Positions 44,173 to 51,601 of a DNA stretch of 64,000 nt are shown here, in pieces; position 1 is the stretch's first letter; each line of letters opens with the position of its first letter. This stretch comes from Xanthomonas indica. GTDB lineage: Bacteria > Pseudomonadota > Gammaproteobacteria > Xanthomonadales > Xanthomonadaceae. The notes under the pieces are model-generated. The model was not told the DNA's origin and made no database searches. It saw nothing but the letters and a program-made list of their open reading frames with translations. The translations under genes were made by a program, and so were the position numbers. The DNA lies in NCBI RefSeq assembly GCF_040529045.1, contig NZ_CP131914.1, positions 4,200,501 to 4,264,500 of the forward strand, written 5' to 3'.

Positions 44173-45059
44173 GCCGGGTGCACCTGCTGCCAGTGGCGGG
44201 CGATGTCGATGCGCCGCGCGATCCAGGCCTGGCCGCTGGCCAGGACGTGATCGAGGAAGCGGGCCAGCGCCAGGGCGCGCGCCGGACGTCCGGCGATGCG
44301 CCCGTGCAGGCCCACCGACATCATCCGCCCGCCCTCGGCGCACAACTGCTCGAAGCCATCGCGCAGGTAGCGGAAGAACGGCTCGCCGTCGGCGAAGCCG
44401 TTGTAGGCGACGAACTTCATGTCGTTGGCGTCCAGCGTGTACGGCACCACCAGCTGCGCGCGGCCGTGGCGGCGGTCGTAGTACGGCAGGTCGTCGGCGT
44501 AGCTGTCGGCGTCGTAGACGAAGCCGCCCTCCTCGGCCACCAGCCGCGCGGTGTTGGGACTGGTGCGCCCCTGGTACCAGCCCAGCGGGCGCGCACCGGT
44601 CACCTGCGTATGCAAGGCGATCGCCGCGGCGATGTGCGCGCGCTCGGTCGCTTCCGGTACCTGTTGGTAGTCGATCCAGCGCAGGCCGTGGCTGGCGATC
44701 TCCCAGTCGGCGGCGCGCATCGCCTGCACCGCCGCGGGATTGGCCGCCAGCGCCTGGGCCACGCCGAACACCGTCACCGGCACGCCGCGCGCGGCGAACA
44801 GCCGCTGCAACCGCCAGAAGCCGGCGCGGCTGCCGTATTCGTACAGGCTCTCCATCGCCATCGCGCGCGCCCCCGCATGGCTGTGCGCGCCGACCATCTC
44901 CGACAGGAACGCCTCCGAGCCGGCATCGCCGTTGAGCACGCAGTTCTCGGCGCCTTCCTCGTAGTTGAGCACGAACTGCACCGCCACCCGCGCGCCGCCC
45001 GGCCACTGCGGATCCGGCGGCTGCGCGCCATAGCCGACCAGGTCGCGCGCGGCGCTCAT
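44169..45059 (-). CDS. puuE: Allantoinase PuuE (polysaccharide-deacetylase fold)
   Basis: A 296-residue NodB-fold protein, not related to the amidohydrolase AllB. LNYEEGAENCVLNGD and the EIASHGLRWIDYQQV His motif are hallmarks of PuuE, which opens the hydantoin ring of S-allantoin to allantoate, apparently without metal. It lies between hpxZ and pucG with 4-base overlaps, consistent with a single pathway operon. ATG 45059 gives the standard GYG..PPDPQWPGGARVAVQ N-terminus. Confidence 0.94.
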   Translation of the reverse strand: MSAARDLVGYGAQPPDPQWPGGARVAVQFVLNYEEGAENCVLNGDAGSEAFLSEMVGAHSHAGARAMAMESLYEYGSRAGFWRLQRLFAARGVPVTVFGVAQALAANPAAVQAMRAADWEIASHGLRWIDYQQVPEATERAHIAAAIALHTQVTGARPLGWYQGRTSPNTARLVAEEGGFVYDADSYADDLPYYDRRHGRAQLVVPYTLDANDMKFVAYNGFADGEPFFRYLRDGFEQLCAEGGRMMSVGLHGRIAGRPARALALARFLDHVLASGQAWIARRIDIARHWQQVHPA

Positions 45060-46315
45060 CGCGGCGCTCCGTCGGCGTGCCAGGCGGCCAGCGCCGCCTC
45101 CACCGCGGCGCCCGGCGCGCAGGCATGGCCTTCGGCGCGCAGCACCGCCTCCAGCGCGCCCAGGGTGATCAGCACCTTGTGCTTCATCGCGTTGTAGCCC
45201 ATCGCGCCGATGCGCCACAGTTTTCCCTGCAACGGCCCGAACGCGGTGCCGATCTCGATCTCGAAATCCTCGCGCAGGCGCCGCCGCACCGCCTCGCCAT
45301 CGATGCCGGGCGGAATCACCACGCCGGTGACGTTGGCCATGCGGTGGCGGTCGTCGCCGAACACCTGCAACCCCAGCGCGCGCACGCCGGCGGCCACCGC
45401 GCGGCCGGCCGCGGCGTGCCGCGCGAAGCGCGCCGGCAGGCCTTCCTGCAGCGCCACGCGCGCGCACTCGCGCGCCGCGTACAGCATGCTGGTGGCCTCG
45501 GTGTGGTGGTTCAGGCGCTTGTCCGACCAGTAGTCCATCACCATCGCCAGGTCGAAGTAGTTCGAACCGATGCGCACGCCGCGGCCGTTGGCGATGTCGT
45601 CGCGGACGATGCCGCGCTCGACGTGGCGGCGCGCGAAGATCGCCTCGGCGGCCTGCGCGGAGACCGTGATCGGCGCCGAGCCGGACGGCCCGCCCAGGCA
45701 TTTCTGCAAGCCGCCGGTGACCACGTCCACGCCCCAGGCGTCGCTGGCGATCGGCATGCCGCCGATGGTCGCGGTGGCATCGACGTAGGACAGCGCGCCG
45801 GCGGCACGGCACAGCGCGCCGAGGCCGTCCAGCGGCTGCGCCATCGTGGTCGAGGTGTCGCCGTGCACGCAGGCGACCAACTTCGGCGCGAAGCGTTCGA
45901 TCGCGTCGGCCACCGTCGTCATCGGCACCACCTCGCCCCACGGCGCCTCCACGTTCTCCACCACCGCGCCGATGCGGCCGAGGATCTCGCCCAGCAGCAG
46001 GCCGAAGCGGCCGAAGTTCAGCACCAGCACGCGCTCGCCCGGCGCCACCAGCGACACCAGCGCTGCCTCGATGCCGGCGCGCGCGGTGCCGTCGACCAGG
46101 AAGGTCCAGTGGTTCTCGGTGCCGAACAGCGGCCGGTACAGCGCCATCACCTGGTTCATGTAACCGGTCATTTCCGGATCGAACTGGCCGAGCAGGTCCG
46201 CGGACATCGCACGCAGCACGCGCGGATGCGCATTGACCGGGCCCGGTCCCATCAGCAGGCGTTGCGGCGGATCGATCTCGCCGAACAGGTCGGCGGGCAG
46301 CGGCTCAACGGACAA
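45056..46315 (-). CDS. pucG: (S)-ureidoglycine-glyoxylate aminotransferase
   Basis: A 419-residue class V PLP aminotransferase. The N-terminus RLLMGPGPVNAHPRVLRAMSA, the segment LVDGTARAGIEAALVSL and the PLP-Lys region GGLQKCLGGPSGSAPI identify the PucG/HpxJ type within the AGT family. It transfers the amino group of ureidoglycine to glyoxylate, forming oxalurate and glycine; oxalurate is then handled by HpxWXY encoded just upstream. It overlaps the allantoate amidohydrolase gene by 11 bases and puuE by 4. Confidence 0.94.
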   Translation of the reverse strand: MSVEPLPADLFGEIDPPQRLLMGPGPVNAHPRVLRAMSADLLGQFDPEMTGYMNQVMALYRPLFGTENHWTFLVDGTARAGIEAALVSLVAPGERVLVLNFGRFGLLLGEILGRIGAVVENVEAPWGEVVPMTTVADAIERFAPKLVACVHGDTSTTMAQPLDGLGALCRAAGALSYVDATATIGGMPIASDAWGVDVVTGGLQKCLGGPSGSAPITVSAQAAEAIFARRHVERGIVRDDIANGRGVRIGSNYFDLAMVMDYWSDKRLNHHTEATSMLYAARECARVALQEGLPARFARHAAAGRAVAAGVRALGLQVFGDDRHRMANVTGVVIPPGIDGEAVRRRLREDFEIEIGTAFGPLQGKLWRIGAMGYNAMKHKVLITLGALEAVLRAEGHACAPGAAVEAALAAWHADGAPR

Positions 46316-47615
46316 GGGTGTCTCCCAGGGAATCGAGGAAGTGCAGCATCGCCGCCACCGCCAATTCGGCGTCGGCGGGCTCCACGTGTTCGGCCGGGTG
46401 ATGGCTGACGCCGCCGGCGCAGCGCAGGAACAGCATCGCGGTCGGGCACAGCGCGGCCATCACCATCGCGTCGTGGCCGGCACCGGACACCAGCCGCCGC
46501 GGCGCGATGCCCTGCGCGGCGATGGCCGTTTCCAGCGCCGCGACCAGGCGCGGAGCGCAGGGACTGGCCGGCAGGTCCTGCACGCACTGCAGCTCCAACT
46601 GCACGCCGCGCGCAACGGCGATCGCGTGCAGGCGCTGCGTGATCGCCTCGGCCGCGGCATCGCGCGCGGCGTCGGTGCCGGCGCGCACGTCGATCGAGAA
46701 CTCGACCCGCCCCGGCACCACGTTGACCGCGCCCGGCGCCACCTGCAGGCGCCCGACCGTGGCCACCAGGTCCGCCGGCCCGCTGCGCGCCACCTGCTCC
46801 ACCGCCAGCACGCACTCGGCGGCGGCGGTGAGCGCATCGGCGCGCAGGTCCATGCGCGTGGTGCCGGCGTGGCCGGCGCGGCCCAGCAGCAGTGCGCGGT
46901 AGCGGCGCTGCGCAGCGATACCGCTGACCGCCCCCAGCGCCAGCCCCTCGGCCTCCAGCACCGGCCCTTGTTCGATATGCGCTTCCAGATAGGCCAGCAC
47001 CTCCTGCGGCGCGCGCGCCGCATGCGGCAGCAGCGCGATGTCCAGGCCCCAGGCGGCCAGCGCCTCGGCCAGGGCGATGCCGTCGCCGTCGTGCACCTGC
47101 AGCGCTGCCGGGTCCAGCGTGCCGGCCACCGCGCGGCTGCTCAGCATCGATGCCGGGAAGCGCGAGCCTTCCTCGTCGCCGAAGGCGATCACCTCGATCG
47201 CGAACGGCAGCCGCCGACCCTGCGCATGCAGCGCGGCCACGCATTCGATGCCGAGCATGATCCCCAGCGGACCGTCGTAGCGGCCGGCGTCGCGCACGCT
47301 GTCCAGGTGGCTGCCGATCAGCAGCGCCGGCGCATTCGCGACCGCGCCTTCGTAGCGGCCAAGCAGGTTGCCGGCCGGGTCGATGCGGGTAGGCAGGCCG
47401 GCCTCGCCCATCCATGCCGCCACCGCCGCCACGGAGGCGCGATGCGCCGGGCTCAGCCAGCCGCGAAACAGGCCGTCCGTGGTGTCGCTGTAGGGCGCCA
47501 CGCCGAGCGCGTCGCAGCGCGCGACCGCACGCAGGCCGGCGCTGGCCATCGGCGGCGTCGGGGCCGTGGCCGATGCAGGCGCCGTGGCGGCAGAGGGGAC
47601 GTGGCTGGCGAACAT
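46305..47615 (-). CDS. hpxK: Allantoate amidohydrolase (M20 family)
   Basis: A 436-residue M20-type enzyme. Metal-binding segments are seen: GSHLDSVRDAGRYDGPLG, the bridging-Asp loop, and GDEEGSRFPASML; the lid-domain dimer segment GRAGHAGTTRMDLRADAL and SGAGHDAMVMA near the C-terminus complete the family pattern. It hydrolyses allantoate to ureidoglycine, ammonia and CO2. It belongs to the AllC/HpxK/N-carbamoylase group; context favours allantoate. It is the promoter-proximal gene of the ten-gene operon, with a candidate operator 59 bases upstream. The first 20 residues are Ala/Pro-rich and the start could be slightly later. Confidence 0.93.
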   Translation of the reverse strand: MFASHVPSAATAPASATAPTPPMASAGLRAVARCDALGVAPYSDTTDGLFRGWLSPAHRASVAAVAAWMGEAGLPTRIDPAGNLLGRYEGAVANAPALLIGSHLDSVRDAGRYDGPLGIMLGIECVAALHAQGRRLPFAIEVIAFGDEEGSRFPASMLSSRAVAGTLDPAALQVHDGDGIALAEALAAWGLDIALLPHAARAPQEVLAYLEAHIEQGPVLEAEGLALGAVSGIAAQRRYRALLLGRAGHAGTTRMDLRADALTAAAECVLAVEQVARSGPADLVATVGRLQVAPGAVNVVPGRVEFSIDVRAGTDAARDAAAEAITQRLHAIAVARGVQLELQCVQDLPASPCAPRLVAALETAIAAQGIAPRRLVSGAGHDAMVMAALCPTAMLFLRCAGGVSHHPAEHVEPADAELAVAAMLHFLDSLGDTLVR

Positions 47616-47644
47616 GGCGCGGTCACGAAGGAGGAAAGAAGCGA

Positions 47645-47695
47645 GCTATAGCGGGCAACGAATCGGCGGAAAAAATCCATTCGATTCAATGGATT
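47645..47695 (-). promoter_or_regulatory. Promoter with 22-bp inverted-repeat operator for the purine operon
   Basis: AATCCATT (47674-47681), a 6-base spacer, and AATGGATT (47688-47695) form a perfect inverted repeat in an AT-rich patch. On the minus strand, TATAGC (47650-47645) makes a good -10, placing the repeat at about -36 to -57, where LysR activators normally bind. A LysR gene lies 0.9 kb upstream. Operator function is inferred. Confidence 0.6.
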
Positions 47696-47800
47696 AGCGA
47701 TGAAAAAGACGATTCGTAGCGATTGTTGGCACTATACGAAGCGCCAGGATTGCAGGCAAACGCCGTTTTCGCGTGGAGGCATTGCAAAAAATGCAACGGT

Positions 47801-48544
47801 CTCTCACCCCAACCCCTCTCCCGACGGGAGAGGGGCCAGGCACTTCCCTTCTCCCGTCGGGAGAAGGTGCCCCGAAGGGGCGGATGAGGGTACGGGCGCA
47901 GCCTCGTGCACCTGAATCCACGGGTCGCTTTCGCGCCGGACCCTCACCCCAACCCCTCTCCCGGTGGGAGAGGGGCTAGGCGCTTCCCTTCTCCCGCTGG
48001 GAGAAGGTGCCCCGCAGGGGCGGATGAGGGGACGGGCGCAGCCTCGTGCACCTGACTCCGCGGGTCGCTTTCGCGCCAGACCCTCACCCCAGCCCCTCTC
48101 CCGGTGGGAGAGGGGCCAGGCACCTCCCTTCTCCCCTCGGGAGAAGGTGCCCGGAAGGGGCGGATGAGGGTACGGGCGCAGCCTCGTGCACCCAGACTCC
48201 GCGAGTAGCTTTCGCGCCGGACCCTCACCCCCGACCCCTCTCCCGATGGGAGAGGGGCCAGGCGCCTCCCTTCTCCCGCTGGGAGAAGGTGCCCCGAAGG
48301 GGCGGATGAGGGTACGGGCGAAGCCTCGTGCACCTGACTCCGCGAGTCGCTTTCGCGCCGGACCCTCACCCCAACCCCTCTCCCGACGGGAGAGGGGTCA
48401 GGCTCTTCCCTTCTCCCTCTGGGAGAAGGTGCCCCGAAGGGGCGGATGAGGGTACGGGCGCAGCCTCGTGCACCTGAATCCGCAAGTCGCTTTCGCGCCG
48501 GACCCTCACCCCAACTCCTCTCCCGGTGGGAGAGGGGCTAGGCG
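47801..48544. repeat. Tandem array of a 140-bp palindrome-rich unit (about 5.3 copies)
   Basis: CTCACCCC marks unit starts at about 47801, 47941, 48081, 48222, 48363 and 48503, 140-141 bases apart. Each unit has a CCTCTCCCGN...CGGGAGAGG hairpin, a CTTCTCCC...GGGAGAAGG hairpin, GCCCCGAAGGGGC and a linker ending in TCGCTTTCGCGCCGGACC. The last partial unit abuts the LysR stop codon. Small open frames inside it encode repeated Pro/Gly-rich junk. Confidence 0.93.
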
Positions 48545-49468
48545 CTACGCGCCCGTGCGCGGCTCCAGGATCGCTTCCACCCGCGGCGCCAACACCTTGA
48601 GCATGGCCTGCGCCGCCCTGGACAGTTGCCGCTGCGGCGCCACGCACAGCGCCAGCGTCATCGGCCTGGCCAGGCCCTCGCGCAAGGGCACGAACGCCAG
48701 GCGCCCGTCGGCCAGGTCGGCGAGCACGTCCAGTTGCGACAGCAGGCCCACGCCGACGCCCTGGCGCACCAGCGCGCGCAGCGTGCGCACGTCGTTGCAG
48801 CGGATGCAGCGGCCCGTGTCGATGTGCTGGCGCTGGTACACCGCCTTGGCGTGCTCGTTGACGATCAGCGGCGCCGCCGGCAACAGCAGGCGATGTTCGC
48901 CGAGCAGGTCGTTCAACTGCAGGCTCGCCCTGCCGCTGAGCGGGTGTCCGACCGGCATGCACAAGCCCAGCGGGATCTCGGCGAAGGCGACCACCTCCAG
49001 GTCGATGCCGCTGACCGGATCCAGCAGCAGGCCGACATCCACTTCCGCGGCGACGACCTTGTCGGCCACCTTCTGGTTGTCCTCGGTCTGCAGGTTGAAG
49101 GTCAGGCCCGGGTGCGCGTCGATCAGGTGGGCCAGGGCATCGACCACGATGCCCTCGCTCAACGCATCGATCATCGCGATCTCGACATGGCCGCGGCGCA
49201 GCCCCTTCAATTCGTCGAACAGTTCCAGCGTGCGTTGGTAGCTCTTTTCCCAGCGCCGCATGTCGACCAGCAGCAGTTCGCCGGCGCTGGTCAGGCGCAG
49301 GCCGCCCGGCAGCCGCTCGAACAACTGCACGCCCAGCTCCTGCTCGGCCTTGAGGATCTGCCGGTCGATCGCCGAGGCCGACACGTGCAGCGCCTCGGAG
49401 GCGCGGCGGATGCTGCGCCAATGCGCCACTTCCATGAAATAGCGGGTGAAGCGGGAGAAGGTCAGCAT
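48545..49468 (-). CDS. LysR-family regulator, likely of purine/ureide catabolism
   Basis: A 307-residue LysR protein: HTH at about 16-40 (RSIRRASEALHVSASAIDRQ, then ILKAEQELGVQLFERLPGGLRLT) and a two-lobed effector domain (VEIAMIDALSEGIVVDALAHLIDAH, LLLDPVSGIDLEV). It sits between the TPR-hpxW-hpxXY genes and the ten-gene operon on the same strand, so it is the natural candidate regulator of both. The HTH resembles regulators found near hydantoinase/purine genes. Its own promoter lies in the 145-base gap before the TPR gene. The 140-bp repeats start right at its stop. Confidence 0.9.
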   Translation of the reverse strand: MLTFSRFTRYFMEVAHWRSIRRASEALHVSASAIDRQILKAEQELGVQLFERLPGGLRLTSAGELLLVDMRRWEKSYQRTLELFDELKGLRRGHVEIAMIDALSEGIVVDALAHLIDAHPGLTFNLQTEDNQKVADKVVAAEVDVGLLLDPVSGIDLEVVAFAEIPLGLCMPVGHPLSGRASLQLNDLLGEHRLLLPAAPLIVNEHAKAVYQRQHIDTGRCIRCNDVRTLRALVRQGVGVGLLSQLDVLADLADGRLAFVPLREGLARPMTLALCVAPQRQLSRAAQAMLKVLAPRVEAILEPRTGA

Positions 49469-49613
49469 GACGGCTCAAAGTTCCTGGGTGCGCAACACGC
49501 GGCGCGGACACGGCGGCGATGGCGCGCCTGGGCCATGGTACGGAAGCGCCGCCGCCAGCGTGGCGTGCGCGGCGTTGCGACGCAGACGTGGATGGCATGG
49601 CGCGCGCCGCGCC

Positions 49614-50009
49614 TCATTGCGCCTGCGGATCGAAATAGGCCTCCCAGGTCGCCGCCGATCCCGCCCGCGTGGCCGCCTGCCGAAACCGCTGCATCGCCTG
49701 CGCGTCGTCGCCGCTGTTGAGCAGCGCCACGCCGAGGTTGAAGCAGGTATGGCGGTCCTCCGGCTGCAGCCGCACGGCGCGCTGCAACGCATCGACCGCA
49801 TCGGCGTAGCGCCCCAGGTCGCACTGCACCGCCCCCAGGCCGGTGAGCAGCGCGGCATCGTCCCGCACCGCCGCCAGCGCGGCCAGCAGCAGCGACTCGG
49901 CCTGCACCAATGCCGCGACCCCGCCCTGCGGATCGGTCATCGCCGCATGCACCAGCGCCCTGGCGCGCACGAGGGCGTCGCGGCCGTGGTCGGCGCCAGC
50001 ATCGGCCAC
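49614..50009 (-). CDS. Small tetratricopeptide-repeat protein
   Basis: A protein of about 131 residues (GTG 50009; ATG 49940 would give 108). Two clear TPR units occur at about 52-120: ALLTGLGAVQCDLGRYADAVDALQRAVRLQPE and HTCFNLGVALLNSGDDAQAMQRFRQA (quoted in part), with a further helix pair before them. No signal peptide is present. The gene begins 12 bases after the hpxW stop, so it belongs to the same transcript. A TPR protein is not a known part of hpx pathways; a role as a scaffold for the amidase complex is only a guess. Confidence 0.72.
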   Translation of the reverse strand: MADAGADHGRDALVRARALVHAAMTDPQGGVAALVQAESLLLAALAAVRDDAALLTGLGAVQCDLGRYADAVDALQRAVRLQPEDRHTCFNLGVALLNSGDDAQAMQRFRQAATRAGSAATWEAYFDPQAQ

Positions 50010-50020
50010 GGGCGACCCGC

Positions 50021-51601
50021 CTACCACCCCGCCACCGCCCCATCGCTGCGCGGGTCGCTGGCACCGCTCAAGGTGCCGTCTGCCTCGCGCACCAGCGCGC
50101 CGGCGTGGCCCATCACCGAGGAGAACGGCGGCAGCAGTTCGACGGCATGGCCGGCCGCACGCAAGGCCTCCACCACGGCGGGGTCGAAGCGGTCCTCCAG
50201 CTTCAGCGTGGTGCTGTCCTCGCCCCAGGTGCGGCCGAGCAGCCAGCGTGGCGCGCTGACCGCCTGCTGCAGCGGCACGCCGAACCGGGCATAGCGGCTG
50301 AACAGCGCCGCCTGGGTCTGCGGCTGGCCTTCGCCGCCCATGGTGCCGTAGGCCATCAGCCGGCCGTCGTCGAAGCGCGCCAACGCCGGATTGAGCGTGT
50401 GGAAGGGTTTGCGCCCGGGCGCCAGCGCGTTCCAACCGTCGGCGGCGAGACGGAAGCTGCAGCCGCGGTTCTGCCAGACGATGCCGCTGCGCGGCAGCAC
50501 CAGCCCGGAGCCGAATTCGAAATAGGTGGACTGGATGCAGCTGACCGCGCGGCCGGCACCGTCGATCGCGCCGAACCAGACGGTGTCGCCGGCCTGCGAC
50601 GGCTGCGGCCACGGCAGCGCGCGCGCCGGATCGATGCGGGCGGCCATCGCGTCGAGCGCGCCGGCATCGTCGAGCAGCGCCTGCGCGTCCAGGGTCATCC
50701 AGGCCGGGTCGCCGACGTGCGCATCGCGGACCAGGAACGCCTGCTTGGTCGCTTCGACCAGGCCGTGCAGGTGCGCGTAGCCATCGGCCCGGTCCGCGGC
50801 CAGGCGGTCGAACAGCGCCAGGATCAGCAGCGAGGCCAGGCCCTGGGTCGGCGGCGCGTGGTTGTACAGGCGCGCGCCGGCGACCGCCACCGACAACGGC
50901 ACGCTGGCCTCGGCCTGGTGCGCGGCCAGATCGGCGGCGCGCAGCGGGCTGCCCAGCGTCTGCAGGTCGGCGGCGAGGTCGGCGGCCAGCGCGCCGCGGT
51001 AGAAATCGTCCAGGCCGGCCGCGGCCAGGCGCTGCAGGGTGGCGGCCAGTTGCGGCTGGCGCAGCAGCTCGCCCTCGCGCAGCGGCCGCCCGGCGGCTTC
51101 GAAGATCGCCGCGTAGGCGCCGGGCTGGGCACGCAGTTCGGCGCCCTTGGCCGCGGCGATGGCGCTGCCGCCGAGGGTGACCGGCACGCCGGCCGCGGCA
51201 TGCTGGATGGCGTCGTCGAGCAGGCGCGCCAGCGGCAGCCGCGCCTCGCTCTGGCGCAAGGCCAACGCCCAGCCGGACACGGTCCCGGCCACGGTATTGG
51301 CCGCGCCCGGACCGCGCCAGGGAATCGCCGCCTGCCCGGCGTAGTGCTGCAGCGTGGCACCCTGCGCGGCGCGGCCGCAGGCGTCGATCGCGTGCACGCA
51401 GCCGTCGGGTTCGGCGATCAACCAGAAGCCGTCGCCGCCGATGCCGGTCATGTGCGGATAGACCACCGCCAGGCAGGCCGCGGTCGCCACCGCCGCCTCC
51501 ACCGCGGTGCCGCCGTCGCGCAGCACGTCGCGCCCGGCCTGCGCGGCGAGATGATGCGGGGCGACCACCATGCCGCGCCGCGAACGCAAGGTGTGCAGCA
51601 T
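50021..51601 (-). CDS. hpxW: Oxamate amidohydrolase HpxW-like (gamma-glutamyltransferase superfamily)
   Basis: A 526-residue Ntn-hydrolase of the gamma-glutamyltranspeptidase superfamily. The autoprocessing/nucleophile Thr lies in QAGDTVWFGAIDGAGRAVS, differing from the GTTH motif of true GGT. MVVAPHHLAAQAGRDVLRDGG starts the protein without a signal peptide, so it is cytoplasmic, unlike periplasmic GGTs. MTGIGGDGFWLI and GTMGGEGQPQTQAAL are superfamily motifs. In Klebsiella, HpxW hydrolyses oxamate to oxalate and ammonia, and it clusters with hpxXY and hpxZ as here. ATG 51601 shares a base with the preceding amidase stop (TGATG). Confidence 0.85.
   Translation of the reverse strand: MLHTLRSRRGMVVAPHHLAAQAGRDVLRDGGTAVEAAVATAACLAVVYPHMTGIGGDGFWLIAEPDGCVHAIDACGRAAQGATLQHYAGQAAIPWRGPGAANTVAGTVSGWALALRQSEARLPLARLLDDAIQHAAAGVPVTLGGSAIAAAKGAELRAQPGAYAAIFEAAGRPLREGELLRQPQLAATLQRLAAAGLDDFYRGALAADLAADLQTLGSPLRAADLAAHQAEASVPLSVAVAGARLYNHAPPTQGLASLLILALFDRLAADRADGYAHLHGLVEATKQAFLVRDAHVGDPAWMTLDAQALLDDAGALDAMAARIDPARALPWPQPSQAGDTVWFGAIDGAGRAVSCIQSTYFEFGSGLVLPRSGIVWQNRGCSFRLAADGWNALAPGRKPFHTLNPALARFDDGRLMAYGTMGGEGQPQTQAALFSRYARFGVPLQQAVSAPRWLLGRTWGEDSTTLKLEDRFDPAVVEALRAAGHAVELLPPFSSVMGHAGALVREADGTLSGASDPRSDGAVAGW

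Noticed and set aside
47773-48449. Small Pro/Gly-rich ORFs inside the 140-bp array
   Set aside because: They are translations of the repeat in several frames, with no ribosome-binding site or conserved protein content.
50021-51601. Glutathione-degrading gamma-glutamyltransferase
   Set aside because: No signal peptide, no GTTH motif, and it is coupled to hpxY; the HpxW type is a better fit.
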